64,000 nt of DNA from assembly GCA_018223185.1 (NCBI GenBank), contig JAAEYW010000019.1, positions 1 to 64,000 on the forward strand, written 5' to 3'. Made by a program: the position numbers and the translations under genes. The notes below the pieces were generated by a model, which was not told the origin of the DNA, searched no databases, and worked only from the letters and a program-made list of their open reading frames with translations. The DNA is from Oceanospirillales bacterium (lineage in GTDB: Bacteria > Pseudomonadota > Gammaproteobacteria > Pseudomonadales > Balneatricaceae). Shown here in pieces: positions 8,763 through 18,350 of this stretch (positions are counted from its first letter, which is position 1; each line of letters opens with the position of its first letter).

Positions 8763-10520
8763 ATGCAAAGAAGCTATTTCCCCTTCGTTACGATGGGCTG
8801 GCTAGTACTTACCCTGATTATGGTAGGACTAAGCCTGTACACGGATTACAGCAAGCTGAAAAAAAATCTCAGCAACGATGCTCAGTTCGTATACTCATCT
8901 ATCTACGAAAAAGCCTATATTAATGAAGTATTGCTGCAGAGCTTTACGGTATTGGTTTCATCAACACCGAACGATCAGGAATCGATACGCAGCTTTGCCA
9001 ACCAGATGCGCAAGCGTTATCCGCATATAGAAAGGCTGCAGATTCAGCACCAGCAGAAAGCAGAAGGCGGCAATTTCGGCCGAGCAGAAAACTATCATAT
9101 CGATCCGACCAAAGACGACTTCAGCTCCCGCTTCCCGATCACCTTTGTTGAGCCTCTTAACCCGGATACCCGCTACCTGCTGAACAGAGATCTGCTAACT
9201 GACCCTGTTTTTACTGAATCAATCCGTTTTGCCCGCAAATATCATCAGCCGGTGACATCCCCCCCGTTTTTACTGGATAATAACAAGATCAGCTATGCGC
9301 TGTTTCTCGCATTCTTCGAACGCAATACCGCGCCATCGCCCGATAATCTTTATATCGCATCACTGATAATTAATACTAACGGAATGCTGCCAAACACCAG
9401 CTTCCTTTCCGAACATACCAGTATCAGTCTGATGGATGAGAATGGTGAAATTCTTGATCAGCATCTCTCAGCATCAACAACAAAGCTTCCCGTCTGGCTT
9501 CCCTCACTCGAGGAACATCGCACCGTAAACCGTTTTGGCCAGTCGTTCCAGATAACGATTGTGCATAAATTCGGCCCCAAGAATATCAACCTGGGAATGC
9601 TGCTGATCCTGTTGTCAGCCTCGCTCGCTGTTTATTTTATGCTGACCGCGTATCTGCGACAGAAAGTCAAAGCGGCCGTTGAGCACTCATCCATCTATGA
9701 AACCCTGAAAAATGCACGCCAACAACTCGAGATTCGTATTCACACCCGTACCCGCGAACTCCGGGAACAATTAATCGAAAATCGTCGCCTGACCCATCAG
9801 ATACTGGCGGTGCAGGAACGGGAACGGCGCAACCTGTCACGGGAACTGCATGATGAACTTGGACAATCACTGACCGCGATCAGAACCGATGCCAAAATTC
9901 TCAAGCGTATTCACCCGGAAGAAAATAGCCTGGTCAACCAGACCGCTGAATCAATCGATGCGATCGCACAGAATATCTATGATGTTACCTACGGTATGAT
10001 GCGGGCATTACGCCCCTCGGCTCTGGACGATCTGGGCCTGGTTGATGCGATTCAGGAATGCATCGTCTCCAACCGCTTTGCCGAACACGGCATCTCCCTG
10101 CATAACGATTATCGTGGCGCGCTCAACGAGATGTCCGAAGATTACAACATCACACTGTTCCGTCTGGTACAGGAAGCATTCAGTAATATCATCAAGTATG
10201 CTCAGGCGCGCAATGTCTGGCTCGATATTCACAGAACCTCACAGGGCCAGCGCAGAGAGATCTGTGGCGACCGCCTGGAGATAATGATCAGCGATGATGG
10301 CTGCGGTTTTGATATTGAAAAAGATGCCTTCAAAAAGGGCTTTGGCCTGATCGGCATGCGCGAGCGGGTCAGAGCCCTGGGGGGCTTCTTTCAGATCAGT
10401 AAAAATCACGACAGAGGCACCCGGATAATTGCCATTATCCCCCTTGGGGCTGAGGTTGCAGCAAACGATCCAGAAACGGCCACACCTGATCAAGAAGAGC
10501 CGGCTGAGCCTGCACATTAG
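8763..10520 (+). CDS. Membrane sensor histidine kinase, NarX/UhpB (HisKA_3) type, orphan
   Basis: 585 aa. A first membrane span (about 9-26), a periplasmic domain of roughly 250 residues without a family I recognise, a second span (about 278-298), a coiled linker, then the HisKA_3 dimerisation helix ERRNLSRELHDELGQSL with the phospho-acceptor His near residue 362. The C-terminal HATPase has N-box EAFSNIIKYA, SDDGCGFD and GFGLIGMRERVRALGG. Such kinases normally pair with a LuxR-type response regulator, but none lies next to it, so it is an orphan by position. The Pro/Glu-rich tail overlaps tesA tail to tail. Ligand unknown. The unrelated neighbours give no hint. Confidence 0.85.
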   Translation: MQRSYFPFVTMGWLVLTLIMVGLSLYTDYSKLKKNLSNDAQFVYSSIYEKAYINEVLLQSFTVLVSSTPNDQESIRSFANQMRKRYPHIERLQIQHQQKAEGGNFGRAENYHIDPTKDDFSSRFPITFVEPLNPDTRYLLNRDLLTDPVFTESIRFARKYHQPVTSPPFLLDNNKISYALFLAFFERNTAPSPDNLYIASLIINTNGMLPNTSFLSEHTSISLMDENGEILDQHLSASTTKLPVWLPSLEEHRTVNRFGQSFQITIVHKFGPKNINLGMLLILLSASLAVYFMLTAYLRQKVKAAVEHSSIYETLKNARQQLEIRIHTRTRELREQLIENRRLTHQILAVQERERRNLSRELHDELGQSLTAIRTDAKILKRIHPEENSLVNQTAESIDAIAQNIYDVTYGMMRALRPSALDDLGLVDAIQECIVSNRFAEHGISLHNDYRGALNEMSEDYNITLFRLVQEAFSNIIKYAQARNVWLDIHRTSQGQRREICGDRLEIMISDDGCGFDIEKDAFKKGFGLIGMRERVRALGGFFQISKNHDRGTRIIAIIPLGAEVAANDPETATPDQEEPAEPAH

Positions 10521-11052
10521 GGTGCAGGCCATCCGCCTGCATCAGTTCCGGCTGCAACACGACAGAAGCCATAAAGAACGGCACCATCGGCACGTTTTGC
10601 TGTTGAGCCACCCGGGTAAATATCGCGCTAAAGCCGTCGCTATAACGGGGACCGTAGTTAGGCGGAATGCGCATCTCCATAAGTAACACCTGAGCCCCGG
10701 CGGCCCGGGCCTGACTGACCAGCCAGTTCAGGTTTTTCTCAATGACCGGCAGTGGAGCCCCCCGTAAACCATCATTCGCACCCAGCTCCAGCACCACAAT
10801 CTCAGGTTTGTACTGATCCAGAACCGCAGGTAAACGCGTAATGCCACCATGGGTCGTCTCGCCACTGATACTGACATTAACCACCTGGTATTCCAGGTTG
10901 TTCTCATCCAGGCGCTGTTCAAGCAGTGCGACCCAGCCCTGCTCCTTAGGAATTCCGTAAGCAGCAGAAAGGCTGTCACCCATGACTAAAACTGAACTGC
11001 TCCATGCTAAGCTAGAGAACAATAACAGGCTAATTACAAATAGAGATGACAT
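10435..11052 (-). CDS. tesA: Periplasmic GDSL esterase / thioesterase I / lysophospholipase
   Basis: SGNH hydrolase with the GDSLS block (G25-S29, nucleophile Ser27), GANDG as block III and DGLHPN (about 174-179) supplying the catalytic Asp and His. A signal peptide (residues 1-18, cleaved near AWS) sends it to the periplasm, where relatives hydrolyse acyl-CoA analogues, lysophospholipids and arylesters. The frame remains open upstream, but the ATG at 11050-11052 has a GGGAG site and starts the signal peptide. That start codon shares the tetramer CATG with the divergent ybbA start. The last 86 bp overlap the 3' end of the histidine kinase gene on the other strand. Mature length about 187 aa, normal. 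Confidence 0.9.
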   Translation of the reverse strand: MSSLFVISLLLFSSLAWSSSVLVMGDSLSAAYGIPKEQGWVALLEQRLDENNLEYQVVNVSISGETTHGGITRLPAVLDQYKPEIVVLELGANDGLRGAPLPVIEKNLNWLVSQARAAGAQVLLMEMRIPPNYGPRYSDGFSAIFTRVAQQQNVPMVPFFMASVVLQPELMQADGLHPNVQAQPALLDQVWPFLDRLLQPQPQGG

Positions 11053-11737
11053 GACGACTCCCGAACCCAGTTCTGTTTTGATTGCCTCCGCGCTGGCTAA
11101 AACATTCCCGGATGAACGCGGTGGGCTGGATATTTTTAATAATATCAGTATCCGTGCCGAGGCGGGCGAGAGCATTGCCATCATCGGCCCATCCGGTGCA
11201 GGTAAATCTACGCTGCTAAGTATTCTGGCAGGGTTAGACGAGCCAAGTAAAGGCTCAGTTGAACTGCTTGGACACCCTCTTGCGGGATTGGATGAGCAAT
11301 CCCGTGCAGAGCTGCGGGCAAACCATATCAGTTTTGTTTTTCAGTCTTTTCAGCTGCTGCCGGAACTGACGGCACTGGACAATGTGCAGTTAGCCCTGGA
11401 AATCCAGGGTCACCCTCATCCGGAACAACAGGCGGGTTACTGGCTTGACCGTGTTGGCCTTAAACAGCGCCATCACCATACACCCGCACGACTATCAGGC
11501 GGAGAGCAACAGCGGGTGGCGATTGCCCGGGCTTTTGCAACAGAGCCCAGCCTGCTGTTTGCCGATGAGCCAACCGGCAATCTGGATGAACAGACCGGCA
11601 CTGAGATCATTGACCAGCTGTTTGAACTGAATCAGCAGCTTAACACCACGCTGATTCTGATAACTCATGATGCCACTCTGGCACATCGCTGCCAAAGACG
11701 ACTGTACCTGCATAACGGAAGCTTGCAGGAGCGCTAA
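11051..11737 (+). CDS. ybbA: ABC transporter ATP-binding protein, YbbA type
   Basis: MacB/LolD-like ATPase of 228 aa: Walker [11 protein letters not shown]-loop VFQSFQL, signature [14 protein letters not shown], Walker [13 protein letters not shown] and H-loop LITHD. It energises the FtsX-fold permease encoded immediately downstream. The YbbA-YbbP pair is conserved opposite tesA in many gammaproteobacteria and is thought to act in lipid or envelope export, though its substrate is not established. I choose the ATG at 11051. An ATG 69 bp upstream would read through tesA. The ribosome site is weak (GAGATGAC). Confidence 0.88.
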   Translation: MTTPEPSSVLIASALAKTFPDERGGLDIFNNISIRAEAGESIAIIGPSGAGKSTLLSILAGLDEPSKGSVELLGHPLAGLDEQSRAELRANHISFVFQSFQLLPELTALDNVQLALEIQGHPHPEQQAGYWLDRVGLKQRHHHTPARLSGGEQQRVAIARAFATEPSLLFADEPTGNLDEQTGTEIIDQLFELNQQLNTTLILITHDATLAHRCQRRLYLHNGSLQER

Positions 11738-11738
11738 G

Positions 11739-14207
11739 ATGAAATCATCACAACTTATTCATCTGGCTCTGAAACAAAGTCGCTCCGACCTGCGAACCTT
11801 TGAATGGAGGGCACTGTTGTTCGCGCTGTTACTGGCCACAACCCTGGCAGGCTTTCTCTCCCTGCTGGGTAATCAGCTGGAAAAAGGGCTTAACCGGCAA
11901 AGTGCCTCCATGCTGGGTGCAGATATCAGCCTCAGTGACAGCCAGCCTATCCCGGCAGCACAGCTTGCCGCCGCGGAAAAAGCAGGCTTGCAACATAGCA
12001 GTGTCATCCAGTTCTCTACCATGGTAAGTACTGACGCACAATTACTTCTGAGCTCTGTCAGGGCCATTGAAGACCCCTACCCGCTGCGCGGTGAGGTCAT
12101 TACTGATCCACCACAACCGGACCAGATTCCGGCACCGGGTACCGCCTGGGCTGAACAACAACTGTTAGAGCGGCTGGGAATCAGTGTGGGAGAGACTATC
12201 ACGCTGGGTTATTCACAGTTCAAAATCACCGCTGCGGTTATCAGCTCCCCGGACCGGGGTACCGGGTTTCGCAGTTTCAGTCCGCAACTTATGATTAACC
12301 GGCAAGATCTGGGCGCAACCCGGGTCATTCAACCGGGCAGCCGAATCGGTTATCGAACCCTGTTCAGCGGTCCGGAACAGCAGATTAAAAATTTTCATGA
12401 CCGGCTGCGTGAAAGTCTGACACCACAACAGCGTCTCTGGTCGGTCTATGAAGATCAGCCACTGGCATCCGGCGCGATGCAAAACGCGTCTGGTTTTCTG
12501 CGCATGACCTCCCTGTTCGGCATACTCCTTTGTGGACTGCTGATCACTCTGAGCCTCAGACGCTATAGCAGTGCACAGTATCGCCGCAGCGCATTACTGC
12601 AGAGCCTGGGTATGAGGCCAAAACAGATACTTCAGTTGTATCTGTTCAAACTGCTGCTCGGCTGGCTGTTTGCCGCCCTGTCCGGGGTTATCGCAGCTCT
12701 GCTGTTGCTGCAACTTACCGGTTCGCTACTGCAAACGCTGCTGCCCGCCGGCCTTCCGGTACCCGATTATCGTTTAACGACAACCGGTCCGTTAATGAGT
12801 CTGGCATTACTGCTGGTCATAGGTTACTCGCCGCTGCTGCAGATCAGCCGGATTCCGGTAATGGGATTACTGCGTCGCGACCAGCTCAGCCATCAGGGGC
12901 TGAGCTGGCCGGCCCGGCTGGTCATACTGATCCTGTCGGGGGGCGTCATCGCGCTTTACCTGGGCTCAGTCAGCAATGCCATTGCTGCAATTCTGCTGAG
13001 CGCTGCCACTATCGTGCTTGCGGGTCTGTGCGCCAGCCTGTTACTGCCTCCCGCAGGCCGGCTATTAGCCCGGCGCTTCCGGCTGGGACGCCTGCTCAGT
13101 TATCGTATCCGCCAGCAGCGCCAATGGCACAGGGTGCAACTGGGAATTATGTGTCTGTTGCTGACGCTGTTAAGCAGTCTTCTAATCAGCCAGACCGAGC
13201 TGGTTAACCGCTGGCGGGCACAGCTGCCGGTTAATACTCCGAATCAGTTTGTCATTAATATCCAGCCCTGGGAGCTGCAACCTCTGAGTCAGTTTCTCAG
13301 TGCCTCAGGAATAGAAACCAATCTTTACCCCATGATACGTGGCCGGATTACCCTGATTAATGACCAGCTACCGGAACGGGTTCTGGATCAGATTCAGCTG
13401 GAACACAACGCGCTGAAAAGAGAGCTGAATCTCAGCTGGTCTGCCAGTGCACCGGTGCACAATGAACTGGTTACAGGTTCCTGGTGGCCTGCAGACACGC
13501 AGGAAAACCTGATCTCAGTTGAACAGCAACTGGCAGAAAATCTCGGCTTAACGCTGGGCGATACGATTAGCTTTGAAGTCGGCGGACAGACGTTCAGCGC
13601 CACCATCCACAACACCCGCAAAGTAGAATGGCGCTCATTTCAGCCAAACTTCTATATGATTTTCAGCCCCGGGGTTTTACAAAACTATCCGCAGACCTAT
13701 ATCACCAGCTTTCGTTTATCGGATAAGCACGCAGGTTTGAGCCGTGAACTGCTGAAGCAGTTTCCATCGCTGACCCTGATTGATGTCAGTCAGTGGATTG
13801 ATCAGGCCAGTGAACTGATAGACCGTCTGATTCAGGCATCGACCCTGATTCTCGGGTTAACCCTGTGTGCAGGCTTAGTGTTAGTTCAGCTACTGGTCTC
13901 TCAGGAGCTGGAGCAGCGACGTCACGAAAATGCCCTGTTACAGGTGCTGGGCAGCACGGAGGGACAAACCCGGCAGCTGGATATACTCGAATTCGCCCTG
14001 CTGGGGCTTGCCAGTGGTGTGATGGCCGCACTGCTAACAGAGTGTGTTACCGGCCTGATCAGCTACCGGTTACTGAATCTGCCTCTGATACTGCATCCCT
14101 GGATCTGGCTTATTCTGCCACTGACAGGGATGATGCTGTTTACCCTGGCCGCACTGATCAGCCACCGCCACAGCGGTTACCGCCAACTACAGCAACTGAC
14201 CTCTTAA
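11739..14207 (+). CDS. ybbP: ABC transporter permease, YbbP type (FtsX-like)
   Basis: 822-residue permease with an N-terminal span (about 20-40), a large periplasmic domain, two groups of three to four spans (about 255-480) separated by a second periplasmic domain, and a C-terminal FtsX-type triple span. Two MacB-like halves of this kind are typical of YbbP. The ATG lies one base after the ybbA stop, so the pair is co-translated. The frame extends 24 codons upstream inside ybbA, but only the 11739 start gives the conserved N-terminal amphipathic segment. Its stop codon interlocks with that of the convergent DUF748 gene (shared TTAA). Confidence 0.87.
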   Translation: MKSSQLIHLALKQSRSDLRTFEWRALLFALLLATTLAGFLSLLGNQLEKGLNRQSASMLGADISLSDSQPIPAAQLAAAEKAGLQHSSVIQFSTMVSTDAQLLLSSVRAIEDPYPLRGEVITDPPQPDQIPAPGTAWAEQQLLERLGISVGETITLGYSQFKITAAVISSPDRGTGFRSFSPQLMINRQDLGATRVIQPGSRIGYRTLFSGPEQQIKNFHDRLRESLTPQQRLWSVYEDQPLASGAMQNASGFLRMTSLFGILLCGLLITLSLRRYSSAQYRRSALLQSLGMRPKQILQLYLFKLLLGWLFAALSGVIAALLLLQLTGSLLQTLLPAGLPVPDYRLTTTGPLMSLALLLVIGYSPLLQISRIPVMGLLRRDQLSHQGLSWPARLVILILSGGVIALYLGSVSNAIAAILLSAATIVLAGLCASLLLPPAGRLLARRFRLGRLLSYRIRQQRQWHRVQLGIMCLLLTLLSSLLISQTELVNRWRAQLPVNTPNQFVINIQPWELQPLSQFLSASGIETNLYPMIRGRITLINDQLPERVLDQIQLEHNALKRELNLSWSASAPVHNELVTGSWWPADTQENLISVEQQLAENLGLTLGDTISFEVGGQTFSATIHNTRKVEWRSFQPNFYMIFSPGVLQNYPQTYITSFRLSDKHAGLSRELLKQFPSLTLIDVSQWIDQASELIDRLIQASTLILGLTLCAGLVLVQLLVSQELEQRRHENALLQVLGSTEGQTRQLDILEFALLGLASGVMAALLTECVTGLISYRLLNLPLILHPWIWLILPLTGMMLFTLAALISHRHSGYRQLQQLTS

Positions 14208-16960
14208 AGCCCAAGCGTAGCGGCAGGGCGTGTCTCGGGATCATCCAGCGCCGGTACCGGGAAACAGCTGAACAACCGTTCTCCCGGTATCTTTTCAGTC
14301 AGCTGCAGCTTCACCCGGTCAGAACGCTGTTGCGCCAGCGCCGCCAGCTGCTGCTGTTCCAGCACCGCCAGTTCCTCCGGGGTGAAGGGTTTATCGCGCT
14401 TTTTGTTATCAGCTTCCAGCCCGGCCCGAATCACTGCCTGGTCCTGCTGCACCGCCTGACCGCATATATTCAGACGCATCCCTTTGCGCTCAGTCATCAT
14501 TGACTCAACTTTAGCCAGATAACCGACACTATAGTCATCCAGCTCAGCGTTGCCAGGGGCAAATACAACTGGGTCCAGGGTAATAAAACTACCATCTTTC
14601 GCGGCACTCGCCGCCAGACTGATCAGTGTGCCATAGGGCTGCAAAGATTTAAGTAATATACTGAATGCCGCCTGTTTAAGGCCTTTTCCGGCGAGTAATG
14701 TGACAATACTCTGCAAGCCGAAATCCGGGTCTTCCAGAGAACCGCTAATAGGCACATCCAGGTCAATATTGTCATCACTATCCTGCAAAACCGAAATCGC
14801 CGTACCTAACGGCATCGACAACTGCTTGCTGAATTTCGCCATCTGTTCCTGATCCGCAGGCTCCACTTCTAAACGGTGAATCTTAATCTCATTTTTACCG
14901 CTGATTTGTCCACCACTCAGCTTACCCGAGCTGATCAGCTGCAGCTGACCATTTTGCAGGTAATAGCCGGTATATCCGATGCTATAGGGGCTCAGGCGGG
15001 GTAGTTCCAGCTGCTTCAGAGCACCTTTCCAGCTGGCGTTGTCTCCACCACCGGCGAGATCGGTATCGCCGCTCAGTGTCAGGGTGGTAAAGCCATTCAG
15101 TTTCAGCCCCAGATCAAATTCAGCCGGTGTCTGACTGCCACTATCCAGCCCCTGCAACAACGCTTTCTCGATCAGAATCTCAGAGTTAAAAGGCGGTGTG
15201 GTTGAGTTATCGGTAAACATCACCTTACTGTCACCGGTGACCACCAGCTCCTTCACCTGCACCCGCAGTGGAGACTCATCAACCACCGCAGAAGCATTGT
15301 CAGCGCTCTCTTCTCCGCCCTCTGGAGGGCTCATACTGTTAATGCCTTTCTGCAGCCGCAATACACTCACCGGTTGTTTATCGACTGTGAGCTGTTCTCT
15401 GAGTTGCAGATTCTGCAATTCAACCCTGTTGATAACAACCGCCTTGCCCAGAGTAAAATCCACATCTCTGATGTCGAGGTTCAGATTAGCCAGAGTGTCG
15501 TCACCCTGCGGCGCCACTGTCAATCCAGTAGCATTGAGCCCGTCCAGGCTGAGTTTTTCCGGCAGTGCCAAACCGATATTACTCAGCCGTGCCTGAGCCA
15601 GCGTCACCAGAGACTGATTCTCCTTCAGCGCATTTACCTCGACGCCACCCAGGGCCAGCTGCCCGTTATCTCCGTTGATGGCAACCGGTTGATTCTGCAG
15701 AGCGAGTGCCAGGTCACCCTGCCAGTCAGCGGTATCAACCCGGGCCTCTAGCCGCTCAGCCAGCCGGTACAATAACTGGCCTGTTTTCAGGCTGCCTTTT
15801 ACATCCACCTGATCAACACCAGCCTCATTAAAATTCAGACCGGTGCTCCCCTGCCAGCTGCCTTCGTTCAGCTGCACCTGCATATCATCACTGACAAGAT
15901 CCAGCGCTGACAGACTCAACTGCCCGGCCACATCGACAGTATTAACACCGGCATCTGCGAATGCCAGACCGGTCTGTCCCTGCCAGCGGCCCTTATCCAG
16001 AACGATTTTCAGCGCATCACCGGTGAGTCCCAGTGTGACCATATTCAGCTCACCATTCAACGTCACTGATTCGGGCTTACCGGCACTCATTCTGAATTCG
16101 GTTTTACCATCCCAGCTAAGCAAGCGCTGACTCAGACCGAGACCGGTCTGTTTCCAGTTAAAGTCATCAAGCTGAACGGTGCCGCTCTGTGCGACACTGA
16201 CCTGATCACCCGCAACAATTGTCAATATCAGGTCAGCAGAGAGCGTAGCCTGCAACTCCGGCACAAAGGGCGCCGTGAAAGAGTGCAGAGGTAACCGATC
16301 GAGTTTAAGATGCAGTTCAGAACGTTTAGTATCCGGTAACGGCTGCCCCTGAGTACTCAGATTAAACCCGGCACCATTAATTGCGCCCTGCAGAGAAAGA
16401 TTCGTAATCGCATCCTTCTGCCAGGTGTAAACGGTATCCAGCTCACCTTTATCGATCCGCAACTGATGACTCCCCTCCTTCAGTTGCGACTGCCAGTTAA
16501 AGTCGGCAATACTGAAGTGAGCCAGACCAAACTGCCACGCGGAAGGCCCGGTGGAAACTTCTTCAGGCGGTTCAGATGACCCTCCCGGCAGTGCAATAGG
16601 ACCAAGATAAAACTGCCGGGGCTCTGCACCTGTCTGTTCATGCAGATAGAGCGCAACACCTTCCAGGGTCAGATCACTGATCAGGATATGCTGCGCTGAC
16701 AGTGCGCTGTAATCCAGATCGACCACCAGCTTATCGAGGCGCTGCTCTGGCTGATCTGGTGTAACCACAGACACTCCCTCAAGCGTCACCCTCCCGGTAA
16801 ACCAGTTTATGGATAATGAGTGAATCCCTGCCCGGCTTGCGCCCTGATCAAGCAACCACTGAACGGCATAATCCCGCCCCAACTGAACCGCGGTATGTAG
16901 CCCTAAAAAAACCACCAGCACGGTAATAACACTGCCACGCACAACCCTTTTCACACTCAT
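14204..16960 (-). CDS. DUF748 domain protein (AsmA-like envelope protein)
   Basis: 918 aa with one N-terminal membrane span (about 8-26) followed by a large periplasmic region of repeated beta-rich segments, typical of DUF748 within the AsmA/TamB-like superfamily. The opening HSLSINWFTGRVTLEGVSV is the usual DUF748 start. The final part, around DPVVFAPGNAELDDYSVGYLAKV, resembles an OmpA-like peptidoglycan-binding fold often fused to DUF748. Internal repeats with the pattern DxxxWQGxTGLxFxxAGVxxVDV are visible around residues 320-410. AsmA-like proteins are implicated in lipid transport between membranes, and a role here is inference. Apparently monocistronic. Confidence 0.75.
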   Translation of the reverse strand: MSVKRVVRGSVITVLVVFLGLHTAVQLGRDYAVQWLLDQGASRAGIHSLSINWFTGRVTLEGVSVVTPDQPEQRLDKLVVDLDYSALSAQHILISDLTLEGVALYLHEQTGAEPRQFYLGPIALPGGSSEPPEEVSTGPSAWQFGLAHFSIADFNWQSQLKEGSHQLRIDKGELDTVYTWQKDAITNLSLQGAINGAGFNLSTQGQPLPDTKRSELHLKLDRLPLHSFTAPFVPELQATLSADLILTIVAGDQVSVAQSGTVQLDDFNWKQTGLGLSQRLLSWDGKTEFRMSAGKPESVTLNGELNMVTLGLTGDALKIVLDKGRWQGQTGLAFADAGVNTVDVAGQLSLSALDLVSDDMQVQLNEGSWQGSTGLNFNEAGVDQVDVKGSLKTGQLLYRLAERLEARVDTADWQGDLALALQNQPVAINGDNGQLALGGVEVNALKENQSLVTLAQARLSNIGLALPEKLSLDGLNATGLTVAPQGDDTLANLNLDIRDVDFTLGKAVVINRVELQNLQLREQLTVDKQPVSVLRLQKGINSMSPPEGGEESADNASAVVDESPLRVQVKELVVTGDSKVMFTDNSTTPPFNSEILIEKALLQGLDSGSQTPAEFDLGLKLNGFTTLTLSGDTDLAGGGDNASWKGALKQLELPRLSPYSIGYTGYYLQNGQLQLISSGKLSGGQISGKNEIKIHRLEVEPADQEQMAKFSKQLSMPLGTAISVLQDSDDNIDLDVPISGSLEDPDFGLQSIVTLLAGKGLKQAAFSILLKSLQPYGTLISLAASAAKDGSFITLDPVVFAPGNAELDDYSVGYLAKVESMMTERKGMRLNICGQAVQQDQAVIRAGLEADNKKRDKPFTPEELAVLEQQQLAALAQQRSDRVKLQLTEKIPGERLFSCFPVPALDDPETRPAATLGL

Positions 16961-17296
16961 ATACCAATCCGTCTGCTGTTCTGATGCGATTCTTTAGATA
17001 TTAGCAGGTTGTCTCAGCGTCAGGAAAAAGATCTGAACTAAAGGAGCCTGATTTCAATCAGGACTCATGACCACAGGTTAATACCCGTGAAGGACGCGGA
17101 TAGCGCGCTGACAATATCTGGTATTGAACGGTTAACTAAAGTGCATACGCGTGGCATAAGGATTAAGACCAATTATAACTACCCGGAAAAGTGGGTTACT
17201 GGTAGAATCGCGCCCCGAACCGTTTATAAAAGATGCCCTAAGGCACGTTGCAGTACGGTTCACAACAGTTCTATCATTGACTACGGGTGAATAATC
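16961..17296. other. Non-coding region upstream of the 42-aa gene
   Basis: 336 bp between the divergent DUF748 gene and the small membrane-protein gene. It contains a short inverted repeat (CCTGATT-TC-AATCAGG, 17047-17062). A 67-codon plus frame here lacks family features and a ribosome site, and I do not count it as a gene. It probably holds the promoter of the small gene, but I could not identify convincing boxes. Confidence 0.35.
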
Positions 17297-17425
17297 ATGG
17301 CAAACCATGACGAAAACTTCCGTGACAGCTCAGGTCCGATCTGGCTCCTGATCAACGCTGGCGCTTTGGCATGGATCTGCATGCCTGCCATTATTGGCTG
17401 GAGCCATGTAATACAGGCGATGTAA
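17297..17425 (+). CDS. Small single-span membrane protein (42 aa), unknown function
   Basis: ATG to TAA encodes 42 residues: a polar N-terminus (MANHDENFRDSSGP) followed by one hydrophobic helix (about 14-40) containing two tryptophans, a cysteine and a GW near the end. It has the amphitropic design of small single-span subunits. A strong bidirectional terminator 41 bp after the stop supports a real transcript, and codon use matches neighbouring genes. No Shine-Dalgarno of good quality precedes it (GGGTGAATAATC), so expression needs testing. I do not recognise a family, and CydX/CioZ-type subunits look different. It is convergent with rpiA. Confidence 0.6.
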   Translation: MANHDENFRDSSGPIWLLINAGALAWICMPAIIGWSHVIQAM

Positions 17426-17465
17426 TAACAAGCGTGTACTACCGTTGAAGCCGTTACGGTTAAAC

Positions 17466-17499
17466 ATAAAAAAGGCCTTCATCTGAAGGCCTTTTTTAT
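17466..17499. terminator. Bidirectional intrinsic terminator
   Basis: Perfect 15-bp inverted repeat (ATAAAAAAGGCCTTC ... complement) with an ATCT loop, A-tract and T-tract on both sides. It serves the 42-aa gene on the plus strand and rpiA on the minus strand. Confidence 0.92.
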
Positions 17500-17523
17500 T
17501 ATCTGATCAATACCGGGTAAATG

Positions 17524-18195
17524 TTACCGGGTAATGGTTTTCACCCCATCAGGGGTTGCCATCAGCACCACGTTAGCTCCCCTCCGGGCAAACAGACCGT
17601 TAGTCACGACACCGACAATGTTATTAATGTCAGTTTCCAGCGCTTCAGGTTGTTCAATCTCCAAACCGTGCAGATCGAGAATGATATTACCGTTATCAGT
17701 GATAAACCCTTCCCGGTAAACCGGCATACAGTCCAGCTGCACCAGCCTGCGGGCAACCTGTGAACGGGCCATCGGAATCACCTCGACTGGCAGCGGAAAT
17801 GCGCCCAGCAGATCAACTTTCTTACTCTCATCAACGATACAGACGAACTCTTTGGCAACGTCAGCAACGATCTTCTCGCGGGTCAGTGCACCACCACCGC
17901 CTTTGATCAGATTCAGCCGGCTATCAAACTCATCCGCACCATCGACATAGACCTCCATCTGATCAACAGAGTTCATATCGTACACCTCGATACCATGTCC
18001 TCTGAGACGCTCTGCAGTTGCCTCTGAACTGGCGACTGCCGCTTCAAACAGATGCTTAATCTTTGCCAGCTCATCGATAAAGAAATTGGCTGTAGAACCA
18101 GTGCCAACACCGACAATAGAATCACGGCTCAGCTTCGGCTGGATATAGGCAACTGCAGCCTGTGCAACTGCCAGTTTCATCTCATCCTGTGTCAT
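17524..18195 (-). CDS. rpiA: Ribose-5-phosphate isomerase A
   Basis: Interconverts ribose-5-phosphate and ribulose-5-phosphate in the pentose phosphate pathway. Signature elements are [11 protein letters not shown] (phosphate loop), YVDGADEFD with the catalytic aspartate pair, and [15 protein letters not shown] with the active-site Lys and Glu. 223 aa matches the family. ATG with weak upstream purines. It is divergent from ilvA across 155 bp, an arrangement conserved in many gammaproteobacteria. Confidence 0.96.
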   Translation of the reverse strand: MTQDEMKLAVAQAAVAYIQPKLSRDSIVGVGTGSTANFFIDELAKIKHLFEAAVASSEATAERLRGHGIEVYDMNSVDQMEVYVDGADEFDSRLNLIKGGGGALTREKIVADVAKEFVCIVDESKKVDLLGAFPLPVEVIPMARSQVARRLVQLDCMPVYREGFITDNGNIILDLHGLEIEQPEALETDINNIVGVVTNGLFARRGANVVLMATPDGVKTITR

Positions 18196-18350
18196 ATTAT
18201 GGGAAACCCCGTATAAATGTCGTTAACTGGCGAGATTATACGCTGATTGATCGATATCTTATAGACGAAAACCATCTCAGAGATTACCATTTAACGCTTT
18301 ATTCACACTGCCTCCTATACCGGACCGCAGCAAGACACTGAAAGCACCCC

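Noticed and set aside
17087..17290. 67-codon plus frame upstream of the 42-aa gene
   Set aside because: No family features and no ribosome site. Probably leader DNA.
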